Of a stretch of DNA of 64,000 nt, positions 44,166 to 52,875 are shown in pieces. The position numbers and the translations under genes are program-made. The notes beneath the pieces were generated by a model. That model saw only the letters and a program-made list of their open reading frames with translations, was not told where the DNA came from and searched no databases. The stretch covers positions 25,094 through 89,093 of the forward strand of contig NZ_MLAL01000018.1 in assembly GCF_001875665.1 (NCBI RefSeq), read 5' to 3'. Source of the DNA: Corynebacterium sp. NML130628. GTDB lineage: Bacteria > Actinomycetota > Actinomycetes > Mycobacteriales > Mycobacteriaceae. Position 1 is the first letter of the stretch; every line of letters starts with the position of its first letter.

Positions 44166-45530
44166 CTACGCGGTAGCTGCCTCCACGTGTTGTTGCGGGC
44201 GAGCGAAGTCAACCACTAGACCAACGATGAACGCGATGACTACCGGCAGGACCCAACCCAGGCCAGCATCGTGCAGTATTGACCAGCTCACCAGCGGGGT
44301 CAGGGCGCCGGCAGCCCAGCCCAGGGAAATGAACGTCTCGATTGCGGACCAGACCACAGCAACCCAAATCGGCAGGAAGAGCGCCCAGTGGAACGCCATG
44401 CGGCGCTTGAACACGGGCTCGATCAGGGTGACGAAGATCAGCGCGATCGCCGGCGGGTACAGGAAACCGATGACCGGGGCGGCGATCGTCATCACGAAGT
44501 CCAGGCCCTGGGTAGCGATGACCATGGAAGTGATGGTGAAGATGACAGCCCAGGTGTGGTACGAGCCTGCGAACTCGGTGGAGAAGAACTCCGCGGTTGC
44601 GGTGATCAGGCCGACCGCGGTGGTCAGGCACGCCAGCAACACGATCAGCGAGAATACGATCTGTCCAGCCTGGCCCATCGTCAGGTTGGCGGCTTCTGCC
44701 AGCAGGCCAGCGCCGTTATCGAACTGGTCAGAATCAGGCATCACGCGGCCGATCATGCCCAACCCAACGTAAATGAGTGCCAACAGCGCGCCCGAGCCAG
44801 CACCGGCCGCGATGGTGCCGTTGACCAGCTTCTTGCCTTCAGGGAAGCCCTTCGAACGCAGCGTGGAAATTACAACGATGGAAAACGCCAGCGCGGCGAT
44901 GGAGTCCATCGTCAGGTAGCCCTCCAGCAGGCCGGTTGGGTAGGGGCCGGACTGGTAGTGCTCGGAAGGCGCGGATGGTTCTGCGCTCCAGCGCGACAGG
45001 GAAACCGAAATCATCACGACCAGCAGGATGACCAGCGCCGGGGTGAGGAACTTGCCCAGCTTCTCCATGATTGTGTTCGGGTTCCAGCTCAGCGCCAGGG
45101 CGATGCCGAAGAAGATGACGTTAAACACGCCGGAGGCGAAGAGCCCGGAGACGTTGAACAATGGGGTGATCGCGGTCTCCATTGATACCGCGCCGGTACG
45201 CGGCAGGGCGTAGAACGCGCCGATGGACAGGTAGGCGAGCACCGGGAAAACGACGCCGAAAATGCTGCCTGCGCGCTGCGCAAGGTCGCGGACGTTCGTG
45301 CCGGACAGGGCAATCGCGATGACGGCGAGCACCGGCAGCAGAGCGCCGGTGCTGAGGAAGCCGAGGATGGCAGGCCAGAAGTTATCGCCTGCCTGTACAG
45401 CCAGGATTGGTGGGAAAATCAGGTTGCCGGCACCGAAGAACATGGAAAACAGCGCCAGCGCGGTGACGATGACCGCCTGGGTGGAGTTCCCCTGTTTCGT
45501 GCCCGTTTGAGCGTTCTGTGTGTGGTCCAT
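44166..45530 (-). CDS. brnQ: branched-chain amino acid:cation symporter
   Basis: Sodium-coupled uptake of isoleucine, leucine and valine; 454 residues and about 12 spans. LALFSMFFGAGNLIFPPILAVQAG near 19-42 is the LIVCS family signature. LGSGTNV-type loops and YLSIGAFYALPRTGAVSMETA follow. The frame runs open to 45632, but the ATG at 45530 (MDHTQNAQTG) has TATTGT (minus strand, 45537-45542) 6 bases upstream and gives the normal length. It stops 10 bases before the LLM gene start, so the two are probably co-transcribed. Confidence 0.92.
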   Translation of the reverse strand: MDHTQNAQTGTKQGNSTQAVIVTALALFSMFFGAGNLIFPPILAVQAGDNFWPAILGFLSTGALLPVLAVIAIALSGTNVRDLAQRAGSIFGVVFPVLAYLSIGAFYALPRTGAVSMETAITPLFNVSGLFASGVFNVIFFGIALALSWNPNTIMEKLGKFLTPALVILLVVMISVSLSRWSAEPSAPSEHYQSGPYPTGLLEGYLTMDSIAALAFSIVVISTLRSKGFPEGKKLVNGTIAAGAGSGALLALIYVGLGMIGRVMPDSDQFDNGAGLLAEAANLTMGQAGQIVFSLIVLLACLTTAVGLITATAEFFSTEFAGSYHTWAVIFTITSMVIATQGLDFVMTIAAPVIGFLYPPAIALIFVTLIEPVFKRRMAFHWALFLPIWVAVVWSAIETFISLGWAAGALTPLVSWSILHDAGLGWVLPVVIAFIVGLVVDFARPQQHVEAATA

Positions 45531-45589
45531 TGCCACACAATACAACACACAGCGAAAAAATGGGAAATCTTTTCCATTCTGTGAGACGC

Positions 45590-46720
45590 TTATACGAGTG
45601 TTTCGATCGCTTTCAACGGAATCTCCACCCAATCAGGGCGATTGTTTGCCTCGTACACCACCTCGTACGCCGCCTTATCCACCACGTACGCAGCAAGGAC
45701 TGGGTCCTCGCTCGCAGGGGCAGTGCCGTAGCCTTCCAACAGCTTCTCGACGTGCTCCCGCTCCCAGGCAGCGTCAAAGTTGCCCACTGCCGCGGCGTAC
45801 CCGTAGGAACGGATCATCCCGGCGACATCGCGCAGCGGGTGATCGGGTAGGCGGCGCTCCTGCAGAGGACGCGCGGGTTCGCCTTCGAAGTCGATGAGGA
45901 ACCACTGCGCATCCGTCTTGAGCGTCTGCCCAAGGTGAAGGTCGCCGTGGACACGCTGCGTGGTCAGAGCTGTGGCGGTGGTGGTGGCGGAGCTGGCGTC
46001 GAGAAGCGAGTAGAGCTTCAGGATGCGCTCGCGATACTGCTCGAGCACCGGCGCGCGCTGAATGTAGGAGTCGAGATGCTGCGTGAGCCGTGTGCGCAGC
46101 GCCGACGGGCTGGCGGTCTCGGTCGGGAAGGCGTCGGCGAGCGCGGTGTGTACCTGGCGGATCGCCGCGCCGAGCGCTTCGGTGTCGTCGGTGTCGAGCG
46201 TGCCGCCGGAAGCGAGCACGAACCCGTCAGTGCCACCCACGATGCGGTCTTGCTGCATCGCCAGGGTCTGGCCGTCGCGGGTAGCGTAGCCGCGCACCGC
46301 GGCGACGGCGGGGCAGTCCGCGATCTGGCTCAGCAGCTCCACATCCGGGTTCAGCCCGTCCTCGAGGCGGCGGAACACCTTCACAATGTGATCGCCAACC
46401 ACCAGCGAGGTGTTCGACTGTTCGGCCCCGAGTGGACGCGCACCAGCAGCGTCGATGGCGCCCTCTACCGCGCCAAACTTTGCGACGTTAGCCAGGTAGG
46501 CCTCGGCGCCCTCTGGGGTGTGCAGGACGTCTTGGGTGCCGGTGGCGTCGACAAACACTTGGTAGTGGTCGACTGTGCCGCCATGGTGTACCGCGAGAAT
46601 CTGCCACGTGAACTGCTCCCCGGTGGTGGGGGAGGTGACAGTTTCCGCGGCGACGACGTCAATGGCGTCGACCGGCTCGGACTTCGCGCCGTAGAAGCGC
46701 TGCGCAGCAATATCAATCAT
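45590..46720 (-). CDS. mak: maltokinase
   Basis: Phosphorylates maltose, made by trehalose synthase, to maltose-1-phosphate for GlgE-dependent alpha-glucan synthesis; cytoplasmic. It has 376 residues, clearly shorter than the mycobacterial enzyme of about 455. The kinase catalytic loop is VHGDLHLGQTLKT near 265 and the metal-binding motif is WFLIDFEGEPARPLQERR near 285. ATG 46720 lies 10 bases after the treS stop and has TAACAT (minus strand, 46728-46733) 7 bases upstream, overlapping the end of treS. An alternative start 13 codons upstream inside treS is less likely. The treS-mak pairing makes the assignment firm. Confidence 0.92.
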   Translation of the reverse strand: MIDIAAQRFYGAKSEPVDAIDVVAAETVTSPTTGEQFTWQILAVHHGGTVDHYQVFVDATGTQDVLHTPEGAEAYLANVAKFGAVEGAIDAAGARPLGAEQSNTSLVVGDHIVKVFRRLEDGLNPDVELLSQIADCPAVAAVRGYATRDGQTLAMQQDRIVGGTDGFVLASGGTLDTDDTEALGAAIRQVHTALADAFPTETASPSALRTRLTQHLDSYIQRAPVLEQYRERILKLYSLLDASSATTTATALTTQRVHGDLHLGQTLKTDAQWFLIDFEGEPARPLQERRLPDHPLRDVAGMIRSYGYAAAVGNFDAAWEREHVEKLLEGYGTAPASEDPVLAAYVVDKAAYEVVYEANNRPDWVEIPLKAIETLV

Positions 46721-46727
46721 GTGACCA

Positions 46728-46733
46728 ATGTTA
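46728..46733 (-). promoter_or_regulatory. -10-like box of maltokinase inside the treS end
   Basis: TAACAT on the minus strand overlaps the treS stop codon and is followed by 7 bases and the ATG at 46720. It suggests an internal leaderless promoter. Confidence 0.35.
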
Positions 46734-48440
46734 GGAGATATCGAACCAGAAGAAGCCATGAGGCGCGAGTGTGCTCAACCACGGCAGCTCACCGATGGCC
46801 GGGAACTCCTCACCGCCGGTCAGCTCGCGGGGCACCACGCCGTTGTAGCCCGACAGATCCATCTCGACGGCCTGCGGGCGCGAGGACATGTTGTGCACGC
46901 ACAGGATTCGCTCGCCCTCATACTCGCGGATAAACGCCAACACCTGCGGGTTCTCATGGTCAACCTCGATGTAGGAGCCACGCCCGAACGCGCGGTACTG
47001 CTTGCGGATCATGATCATCTGGCGCACCCACTGCAGCAGCGAGTTCTCCAGCTTCATCTGGGACTCCACGTTGACAATGTCGTAGCCGTACTGGTCGTTG
47101 CGCACCGGCGGCAAATAGAGACGCTCCGGATCCGCGTGCGAAAATCCACCGTTGCGATCGTTCGACCACTGCATCGGAGTACGCACACCATCGCGGTCCG
47201 GCAGCCAAATGTTGTCGCCCATCCCGATCTCGTCGCCGTAGTACAAAAACGGCGACCCAGGCAGGGAGAGCAGTAGCGCGTGCGCAAGCTCCAGGCGATC
47301 GCGGTGCCCACCCAGCAGCGGCGCAAGCCGCCTGCGGATGCCCACGTTCGCGCGCATCCGTGGCTCGAACGCGTAGTTCCGGTACATGAACTCGCGCTCC
47401 TGGTCCGTCACCATCTCGAGCGTGAGCTCGTCGTGGTTGCGCAAGAACATGCCCCACTGCGCGGACTCCGGAATCGGAGGTGTCTCACGCAGGATATCGA
47501 CGATCGGCTGCGCCAATTCCTGTCGAATCCCCATGAAGATGCGCGGCATGACAGGGAAGTGGAACGCCATCTGGCACTCGTCACCCTCGCCCTCACCGAA
47601 GTAGGCGACGACCTCCTCCGGAAGCTGGTTCGCCTCCGCAAGCAAGAAGCGGCCCGGGTACTCTTCGTCGAACATTGCGCGGACCTTCTTAATAAACTCG
47701 TGCGTCTCCGGAAGGTTCTCCGACGACGTGCCCTCGCGCTCGAAGAGGTACGGGATAGCGTCGAGGCGGATTCCGTCCATCCCCAGGTCCAGCCAGAAGC
47801 GGATGACGTCCAAAATCTCCTGCTGAACCGCCGGGTTGTCGTAGTTGAGGTCCGGCTGGTGGGAGAAGAAGCGGTGCCAGAAGTACTGCTTGCGTACCGG
47901 GTCAAACGTCCAGTTGGACTCCTCGGTGTCGATGAAGATGATGCGGGTGCCGGCGTACTTCTCCGGGTCATCTGACCACACGTAGTAATCCCCGTACGGG
48001 CCGTTCGGGTCGCGGCGGGACTCCTGGAACCAGGGGTGCTGGTCGGAGGTGTGGTTGATCGGAAAGTCGGTGATGATACGGATGCCGCGGCGGTGGGCGG
48101 CGTCGATAAGGGAGACGAAGTCCTCCACCGTGCCGAACTCTGGCAGCACCTTACGGAAGTCCCTGATGTCGTAGCCGCCGTCTTTCAGTGGCGAGTCGTA
48201 GAACGGTGGGATCCAGAGGCAGTCGACGCCGAGCCACTGCAGGTAGTCCAGCTTGGACTCGAGGCCCTGCAGCGTGCCGGAGCCCGTGCCGTTCGGGTCG
48301 AAGAAGGCGCGGACCAGCACCTCGTAAAACACCGCGTCCTTGTACCACTCTGGGTCGGGGCGTTCCCACGGCTCGGCGGCCGGGGTCGGCGTGGCGAAGT
48401 CAGTGGCCTGTGGGGTAGGGAGTTTCGTGTTTTCGTCCAT
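46731..48440 (-). CDS. treS: trehalose synthase (maltose alpha-D-glucosyltransferase)
   Basis: Reversible isomerisation of trehalose and maltose; GH13 enzyme, 569 residues. The catalytic residues are Asp in GIRLDAIPY near 230, Glu in LAEANQLPEE near 270, and Asp in FLRNHDELTLEM near 340. The TreS-specific stretch WYKDAVFYEVLVRAFFD near 32 and LFEREGTSSENLPE distinguish it from other GH13 enzymes. The first 30 residues are a Pro/Thr-rich extension. TACTGT (minus strand, 48449-48454) lies 8 bases before the ATG, along with a GAGAAGG. Next gene: maltokinase. Confidence 0.95.
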   Translation of the reverse strand: MDENTKLPTPQATDFATPTPAAEPWERPDPEWYKDAVFYEVLVRAFFDPNGTGSGTLQGLESKLDYLQWLGVDCLWIPPFYDSPLKDGGYDIRDFRKVLPEFGTVEDFVSLIDAAHRRGIRIITDFPINHTSDQHPWFQESRRDPNGPYGDYYVWSDDPEKYAGTRIIFIDTEESNWTFDPVRKQYFWHRFFSHQPDLNYDNPAVQQEILDVIRFWLDLGMDGIRLDAIPYLFEREGTSSENLPETHEFIKKVRAMFDEEYPGRFLLAEANQLPEEVVAYFGEGEGDECQMAFHFPVMPRIFMGIRQELAQPIVDILRETPPIPESAQWGMFLRNHDELTLEMVTDQEREFMYRNYAFEPRMRANVGIRRRLAPLLGGHRDRLELAHALLLSLPGSPFLYYGDEIGMGDNIWLPDRDGVRTPMQWSNDRNGGFSHADPERLYLPPVRNDQYGYDIVNVESQMKLENSLLQWVRQMIMIRKQYRAFGRGSYIEVDHENPQVLAFIREYEGERILCVHNMSSRPQAVEMDLSGYNGVVPRELTGGEEFPAIGELPWLSTLAPHGFFWFDIS

Positions 48441-48490
48441 GCCTTCTCACAGTAGCTTGATTGCCTCAGCCATTACAGACTCCAGGCTTG

Positions 48491-50353
48491 CTACTCCTCA
48501 TCATGGTCGTCGGAGTGGAAGCCGAACGCCTGTAACCTGGCTCGATCCGCCGCAGACGAGGACGCGGTAAGCCGCAGTAGCTCTGAATAAATACCGCCGG
48601 AGACCGCGAGCTCCGCAGGGGTACCAATTTCGTCGATGCGGCCGTCGCGCAACGTGATAATGGTATCGACGTCCGCGATGGTGGACAGCCGGTGCGCGAT
48701 CATGATGGTGGTGCGGTCCTCCATCAGCGCGTCGAGTCCAGCCTGCACGGCGCGCTCCGCCTTCGTGTCGAGGGCGGAGGTGGCTTCGTCGAGAATCAGC
48801 AGTGGTGCGTCCTTGAGCATCGCGCGTGCGATCGCGACGCGCTGGCGCTGCCCGCCGGACAGGCGCAGGCCGCGCTCGCCGATGACGGTGTCGTAGCCGT
48901 CGGTGAACTTCATGATGAAGTCGTGCGCGTTGGCGCGTTTGGCCACCGCGACCACCTCGTCCATCGTCGCGTCCGGCTTGCCGTAGGCGATGTTTTCAAA
49001 CACGGTGCCTGAAAAGAGCGCCGCCTCCTGGAACACCACGCCCGTGGTCGCGCGCAGCTTTTCGACGCCCAGCTCCGCCAAGTCCCGACCGCATACCTTC
49101 AGGGTGCCCACCTGGATAGGGTAGAGGCCCAGCAGCAGGTTCACGATGGTGGACTTACCGCCGCCGGACTCGCCAACCAGGGCGATCTTCTCCCCGGCGT
49201 GGGCTCGGAAGCTCATGTCGTGAATGACGGGCTCGCCTGGCTCGTACTCGAAGGTGACCGAGTCGAACTCCACGACGGGTTCGTGGACCGGCAGTGGGCG
49301 GTGCTCCTCGACGGTGAGCTCCGGCACGCCTGAGGTTTGGGTCGCAGCAACGAGCTCGCGGTTCGCGGTTGGCTCTACCATCTCGTCCATGACATGGAAG
49401 TAGTCGCGGGAACCCGCGACGGCCCGCTGGGCGCTGTCGACGATCCAGCTCAGCATCATTACCGGCTGGCGGGCCATCGTGACCAGCTGAATGAGCATGA
49501 CCATGTCACCGATACTGAAGTGGCCCTGGATGGTGCGCACGAACAGGATCATGTAGATGCCCATGAAAATCAGCGACATCGCCAGCCCGCGCAGGGCGTC
49601 CATGGAGTGCCACCAGCGCGACTGCGGGCGAGTGATGTTCACCGTGTTGTTGTAGTGGTTGCCGAACTTATCCAGTTCGCGCACTTCGGCGACGTACGAC
49701 TTCGTCACTTTCACCTGGCCGACGACCTCCGCGAAACGCCCGTTCGCCTCGTCGATCTGCGCGTTCTTCTCCGCTTCCCATTTCTGCCACCGCTTCGAGG
49801 TCAGCGCCGTAAGCCACGTGTAGACGGGGAAGAGCGCCAACAACAACAGGGTCAGTGGCCAGTAGTAGAAGGAGGTGATGACGAGGATGGCGATGATCTG
49901 GATGATCATCGGCAAGAAGTTGTTGGAGAACGACTGGATGAACTGCGTCACCGAGGCGATCGAACGATCCAGCCTGGCAATGATGGTGCCGGTGACCTGG
50001 GTGTCGAAGTAGCGCTGTGGCAGCGAAAGAAGCTTTGCGAAATAGCGGGTGGATAGGATCTGCCGGATCCGCGCCGCCATGACGTCGCCGAGGTAGCCGG
50101 AAACGTTCTTCGCCAGCCCGCTGAGCGAGGTTGCGATGAACAGTGCGAACGCGAGCCACAGGACGGTGCGCACCGGGTCGGCGGGAGCGTTGTCGGAGTT
50201 ATTGAGGGCGTCGACAATTGTGTCGGTTGCCTCGCGGACGATGAATGGCGAAATCAGCCCGAGGCCTGCGACAACCGTCGAGATCACAACGATGGCGAGG
50301 TAGAACGGCCACAGGGCGGAAGCGCTTCTTAACACACGGGTGAGAGATTGCAT
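48491..50353 (-). CDS. ABC-type multidrug/lipid exporter (fused permease-ATPase)
   Basis: Type IV half-transporter of 620 residues, presumably a homodimeric exporter. Six membrane helices occupy about 15-320 (start LWPFYLAIVVISTVVAGLGLI). The nucleotide-binding domain has Walker A GESGGGKST near 400, signature LSGGQRQRVAIARAM near 500, Walker B LLILDEATSALD, and the switch histidine in IMIAHRLSTIADVD. Substrate unknown. It lies 50 bases upstream of treS on the same strand. A role in alpha-glucan metabolism is not implied by its sequence. Confidence 0.92.
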   Translation of the reverse strand: MQSLTRVLRSASALWPFYLAIVVISTVVAGLGLISPFIVREATDTIVDALNNSDNAPADPVRTVLWLAFALFIATSLSGLAKNVSGYLGDVMAARIRQILSTRYFAKLLSLPQRYFDTQVTGTIIARLDRSIASVTQFIQSFSNNFLPMIIQIIAILVITSFYYWPLTLLLLALFPVYTWLTALTSKRWQKWEAEKNAQIDEANGRFAEVVGQVKVTKSYVAEVRELDKFGNHYNNTVNITRPQSRWWHSMDALRGLAMSLIFMGIYMILFVRTIQGHFSIGDMVMLIQLVTMARQPVMMLSWIVDSAQRAVAGSRDYFHVMDEMVEPTANRELVAATQTSGVPELTVEEHRPLPVHEPVVEFDSVTFEYEPGEPVIHDMSFRAHAGEKIALVGESGGGKSTIVNLLLGLYPIQVGTLKVCGRDLAELGVEKLRATTGVVFQEAALFSGTVFENIAYGKPDATMDEVVAVAKRANAHDFIMKFTDGYDTVIGERGLRLSGGQRQRVAIARAMLKDAPLLILDEATSALDTKAERAVQAGLDALMEDRTTIMIAHRLSTIADVDTIITLRDGRIDEIGTPAELAVSGGIYSELLRLTASSSAADRARLQAFGFHSDDHDEE

Positions 50354-50388
50354 AGGGTGCCCAGCGTAGCGCGCATGGGAGATGCTCG

Positions 50389-50394
50389 TACAAT
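50389..50394 (+). promoter_or_regulatory. -10 box of the lipoprotein-idi operon
   Basis: TACAAT in the 92-base gap divergent to the ABC exporter; no good -35. The transcript would begin near 50402 with a leader of about 44 bases carrying GAAAGGG before the ATG at 50446. Confidence 0.4.
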
Positions 50395-50445
50395 AGTGTC
50401 CAATTGTTTTCGCTTACATCAGACGAACCAGACGAAAGGGCACTG

Positions 50446-50982
50446 ATGCGCCACCACATACTTTCAGCTGCGGCCTTGCTGCTCGTTACTACTCTCACGC
50501 TGGGCGGGTGCGTGGCAGAGGATGACACTGCAACCCCCACTGACATCGAGGTGACGACGCCCACTGGCGCCCCACAGCCCGAGTTCCACCAAGAGTATGG
50601 TGACCCGGTGACTTCTACGGAGATCACCGGCAAGAGCGTCGATGACCCGAAGATGGAGCTGTCCTACAAGTGGCAGGGCAGCAGCTACGGCACCGGCTCC
50701 GGTGGCATCATTGTCGTTGCGGTGACGAACAAGAGCGACGTGCCAATGCCCGTTGACGCGCTCAAGCCGAAGCTGCGCTACAACACCGGCAACAACAAAT
50801 TTGTCGACGCCAACCCAATTAACGCCGAACAGGCCGGGGTAGACATCCTCGGCGTCGACCGCCCACTGGGGCCAGGGGCCACCACGAACGCGAAGTACGC
50901 CTTCGACGTCACCCCAGATGGTCTCTGGGACGCGGAATTTACGATCGGCAACGTGAAGTTCAAGGGGAATCTGAACAACTAA
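50446..50982 (+). CDS. lipoprotein of unknown function
   Basis: A 178-residue protein exported by a lipoprotein signal peptide: basic start, hydrophobic core, lipobox TLGGC with the modified cysteine at residue 22. A Thr/Asp-rich linker of about 40 residues follows. Then comes a beta-rich domain with VVAVTNKSDVPMPVDALKPKLRY, resembling DUF4352-like immunoglobulin-fold domains, and a final conserved-looking GPGATTNAKYAFDV. I do not recognise a specific family. GAAAGGG lies 5 bases before the ATG. Its TAA overlaps the idi ATG (TAATG), so idi translation depends on it. Confidence 0.8.
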   Translation: MRHHILSAAALLLVTTLTLGGCVAEDDTATPTDIEVTTPTGAPQPEFHQEYGDPVTSTEITGKSVDDPKMELSYKWQGSSYGTGSGGIIVVAVTNKSDVPMPVDALKPKLRYNTGNNKFVDANPINAEQAGVDILGVDRPLGPGATTNAKYAFDVTPDGLWDAEFTIGNVKFKGNLNN

Positions 50983-51539
50983 TGCGTGAAGAAGTAATCC
51001 TGCTCAATGACGACGGATCCCCGATCGGCACCGCGGACAAGTCCGAGGTCCACACCGAGGATACCCCGCTACACCTGGCCTTTTCCTGCTGGCTGTTTAA
51101 CGAGGATGGCCAGCTGTTGCTCACACGGCGTGCGCTAGGGAAGAAGACGTGGCCCGGGGTGTGGACGAACTCGTTCTGCGGTCACCCCGGCCCCGGCGAG
51201 GACGTGCCGACGGCCATCCTGCGGCGCTCCGTAGAGGAGCTGCGCCTTCCGGAAGGGGCCGTGCTAGAGGTCACGCCGGTGCTGCCGGAGTTCCGTTACC
51301 GCGCGGTGGATTCTTCCGGCATCGTCGAGTACGAAATCTGCCCGGTCTACTCGGCGCGCCTCGCGCCGGGCCACGAGGACTTGGACCCGAACCCGGACGA
51401 GGTGGACTCGTGGCACTGGGCGGATCCCGCCGATGTTGTCCGCGCGGTGGACGCCACCCCGTTCACGTTTTCGCCGTGGCTGGTCGAAGAGCTGGCGGAC
51501 CCGCGGCTGCGCGCTGTGCTGGAGGGCGCCGGGCGTTAA
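50982..51539 (+). CDS. idi: isopentenyl-diphosphate delta-isomerase, type 1
   Basis: Interconverts IPP and DMAPP for isoprenoid synthesis; cytoplasmic Nudix-fold enzyme, 185 residues. The catalytic cysteine is in TNSFCGHPGPGE (near 67) and the catalytic glutamate in VEYEICPVY (near 115). The metal-binding Nudix-like box is ILRRSVEELRLPEG. The start ATG overlaps the lipoprotein stop as TAATG. It ends directly against the stop of the convergent carboxylesterase gene, with no bases between. Confidence 0.95.
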   Translation: MREEVILLNDDGSPIGTADKSEVHTEDTPLHLAFSCWLFNEDGQLLLTRRALGKKTWPGVWTNSFCGHPGPGEDVPTAILRRSVEELRLPEGAVLEVTPVLPEFRYRAVDSSGIVEYEICPVYSARLAPGHEDLDPNPDEVDSWHWADPADVVRAVDATPFTFSPWLVEELADPRLRAVLEGAGR

Positions 51540-52784
51540 CTACTGGTTGAACGCCGCGCGCACGTGGCGCAACGGGTCTTCCACGACCGTCGTCGTGTCA
51601 GCGCTGAGCGAGGCACGCAGGACGTTTCGGCCCGGCCGGTAGGCGGGCCAGTCGGCCTGCCCGCTGCAGATGTAGTCGTAGACGAGTCGGCCGATGTGGG
51701 TCGCAGGCTCGCCGAACAGCGTGTCCAGCTCGTAGCTGTGGCCAAGTGGGGTATCTGTGCAGAACTCGATCTGGCGGATGTCGGCAGGGCCGTGTTCGCA
51801 GGCGACGTCGACCCAACGGCGGATCAGCGCGTCGGACAAGAACCTGCCAGCAAGTGCGCCGGGGTCCGTGGTTCGCGCAGCTTCGATGTAGGCGCGCCGG
51901 GCCGCCCTGCTTTTGGCGCCGAACAGTTTACCGAAGCAGCGGATGAACGCGGCGCCGAAAGCGTTGAACCCTTCGCCGGACTGGTGGAACTCTTCACGGG
52001 TGGAGGTAACCACGATTGGTACGTCGGCGAGCTCAGCTGGATCGAACGGCGCCGGGCCAAGCGCGATGTCGTGGAAGTACTGGGTGCGGAAGCGCTGGTA
52101 GGCGCGCTCGATGGCATCCGGGCGGCGCTCGGCGTGTGCGTTGAGCTCGTGGCGTGTCAGTGGCTTGCCGATCGCCCCGCGCGCCGCCCACTTGCGCTGA
52201 CCAAACGGGGTCCGCGGGAACGCGGGGGAGAGCGCCAGCACACGCCGGAACGCTCCCTGAAAGTGGTCGCGGCGCGCCAACCACAGTGCCAGCGCCGCCC
52301 CCGCCGAGTGCCCGACCAGCGTGACGTTGGTTGGGTCGCCGCCGAAGTACTCAATGTTGCGCTGCACCCACCGCAGCGCCTCCTGACAGTCCTCCACCGC
52401 GCGGAATGACGTGTCGTTGGGGAAGGGGAGCAGCCCAGGAAATTTTCGACGATACCCCACCCGCACTTGCACGATACCCTGCGAAGCGAACGCCTCCGGT
52501 TGCGAGGTGGTCTCGCAGTGGTTGCCTTCCTCGAACCGGCCGCCGTGCAGGTACACCATGACGGGGTAGTCGTCGAGGGCGCGTGCAGTCGCCGGGGTGA
52601 TGATGCTCAGCCCGATCGTGTCGGGGTGCGGCGTGGTGGCGTTGATGAGATGGCCCTCGGGGGCGGGGCGTGGTGGGTCGAAGGGGGCGTCGATACGCGA
52701 GTAGGGGATGGAGTGGAACTCGCGCATTGTGGCGGTGGCGGTGCCGGTGATCGCGCCGGCGGGGCAGGTGATGGTGACGTCCAT
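51540..52784 (-). CDS. carboxylesterase (type-B/para-nitrobenzyl esterase-like)
   Basis: Serine esterase of 414 residues with no signal peptide, hence probably cytoplasmic. The N-terminal segment FHSIPYSRIDAPFDPPRPAP matches type-B carboxylesterases. The oxyanion motif is MVYLHGGRFEEGNH and the nucleophile elbow is LVGHSAGAALAL; the acid and His are not certain by eye. It is shorter than the usual 500 residues. ATG 52784 is chosen because TACACT (minus strand, 52793-52798) lies 8 bases upstream; the open frame extends another 14 codons. It is divergent from the iron-type transporter operon, 85 bases away. Confidence 0.85.
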   Translation of the reverse strand: MDVTITCPAGAITGTATATMREFHSIPYSRIDAPFDPPRPAPEGHLINATTPHPDTIGLSIITPATARALDDYPVMVYLHGGRFEEGNHCETTSQPEAFASQGIVQVRVGYRRKFPGLLPFPNDTSFRAVEDCQEALRWVQRNIEYFGGDPTNVTLVGHSAGAALALWLARRDHFQGAFRRVLALSPAFPRTPFGQRKWAARGAIGKPLTRHELNAHAERRPDAIERAYQRFRTQYFHDIALGPAPFDPAELADVPIVVTSTREEFHQSGEGFNAFGAAFIRCFGKLFGAKSRAARRAYIEAARTTDPGALAGRFLSDALIRRWVDVACEHGPADIRQIEFCTDTPLGHSYELDTLFGEPATHIGRLVYDYICSGQADWPAYRPGRNVLRASLSADTTTVVEDPLRHVRAAFNQ

Positions 52785-52834
52785 GACAGGCCAGTGTAAA
52801 CGCCTGCTCCATGATGGGAGATTCAATTGGATAA

Positions 52835-52875
52835 TTGACGAAATTGGGTGGGTTGTTTAGGTTAGGTTTATGCGT
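52835..52875 (+). promoter_or_regulatory. promoter with DtxR-type half box, leaderless operon start
   Basis: TTGACG (52835-52840), a 17-base spacer and TAGGTT (52858-52863), then 6 bases to the ATG at 52870. TTAGGTTAGG (52857-52866) matches the first ten bases of the 19-base DtxR/IdeR consensus exactly and covers the -10. The second half is degenerate: 2 of 9 positions match. Confidence 0.55.
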
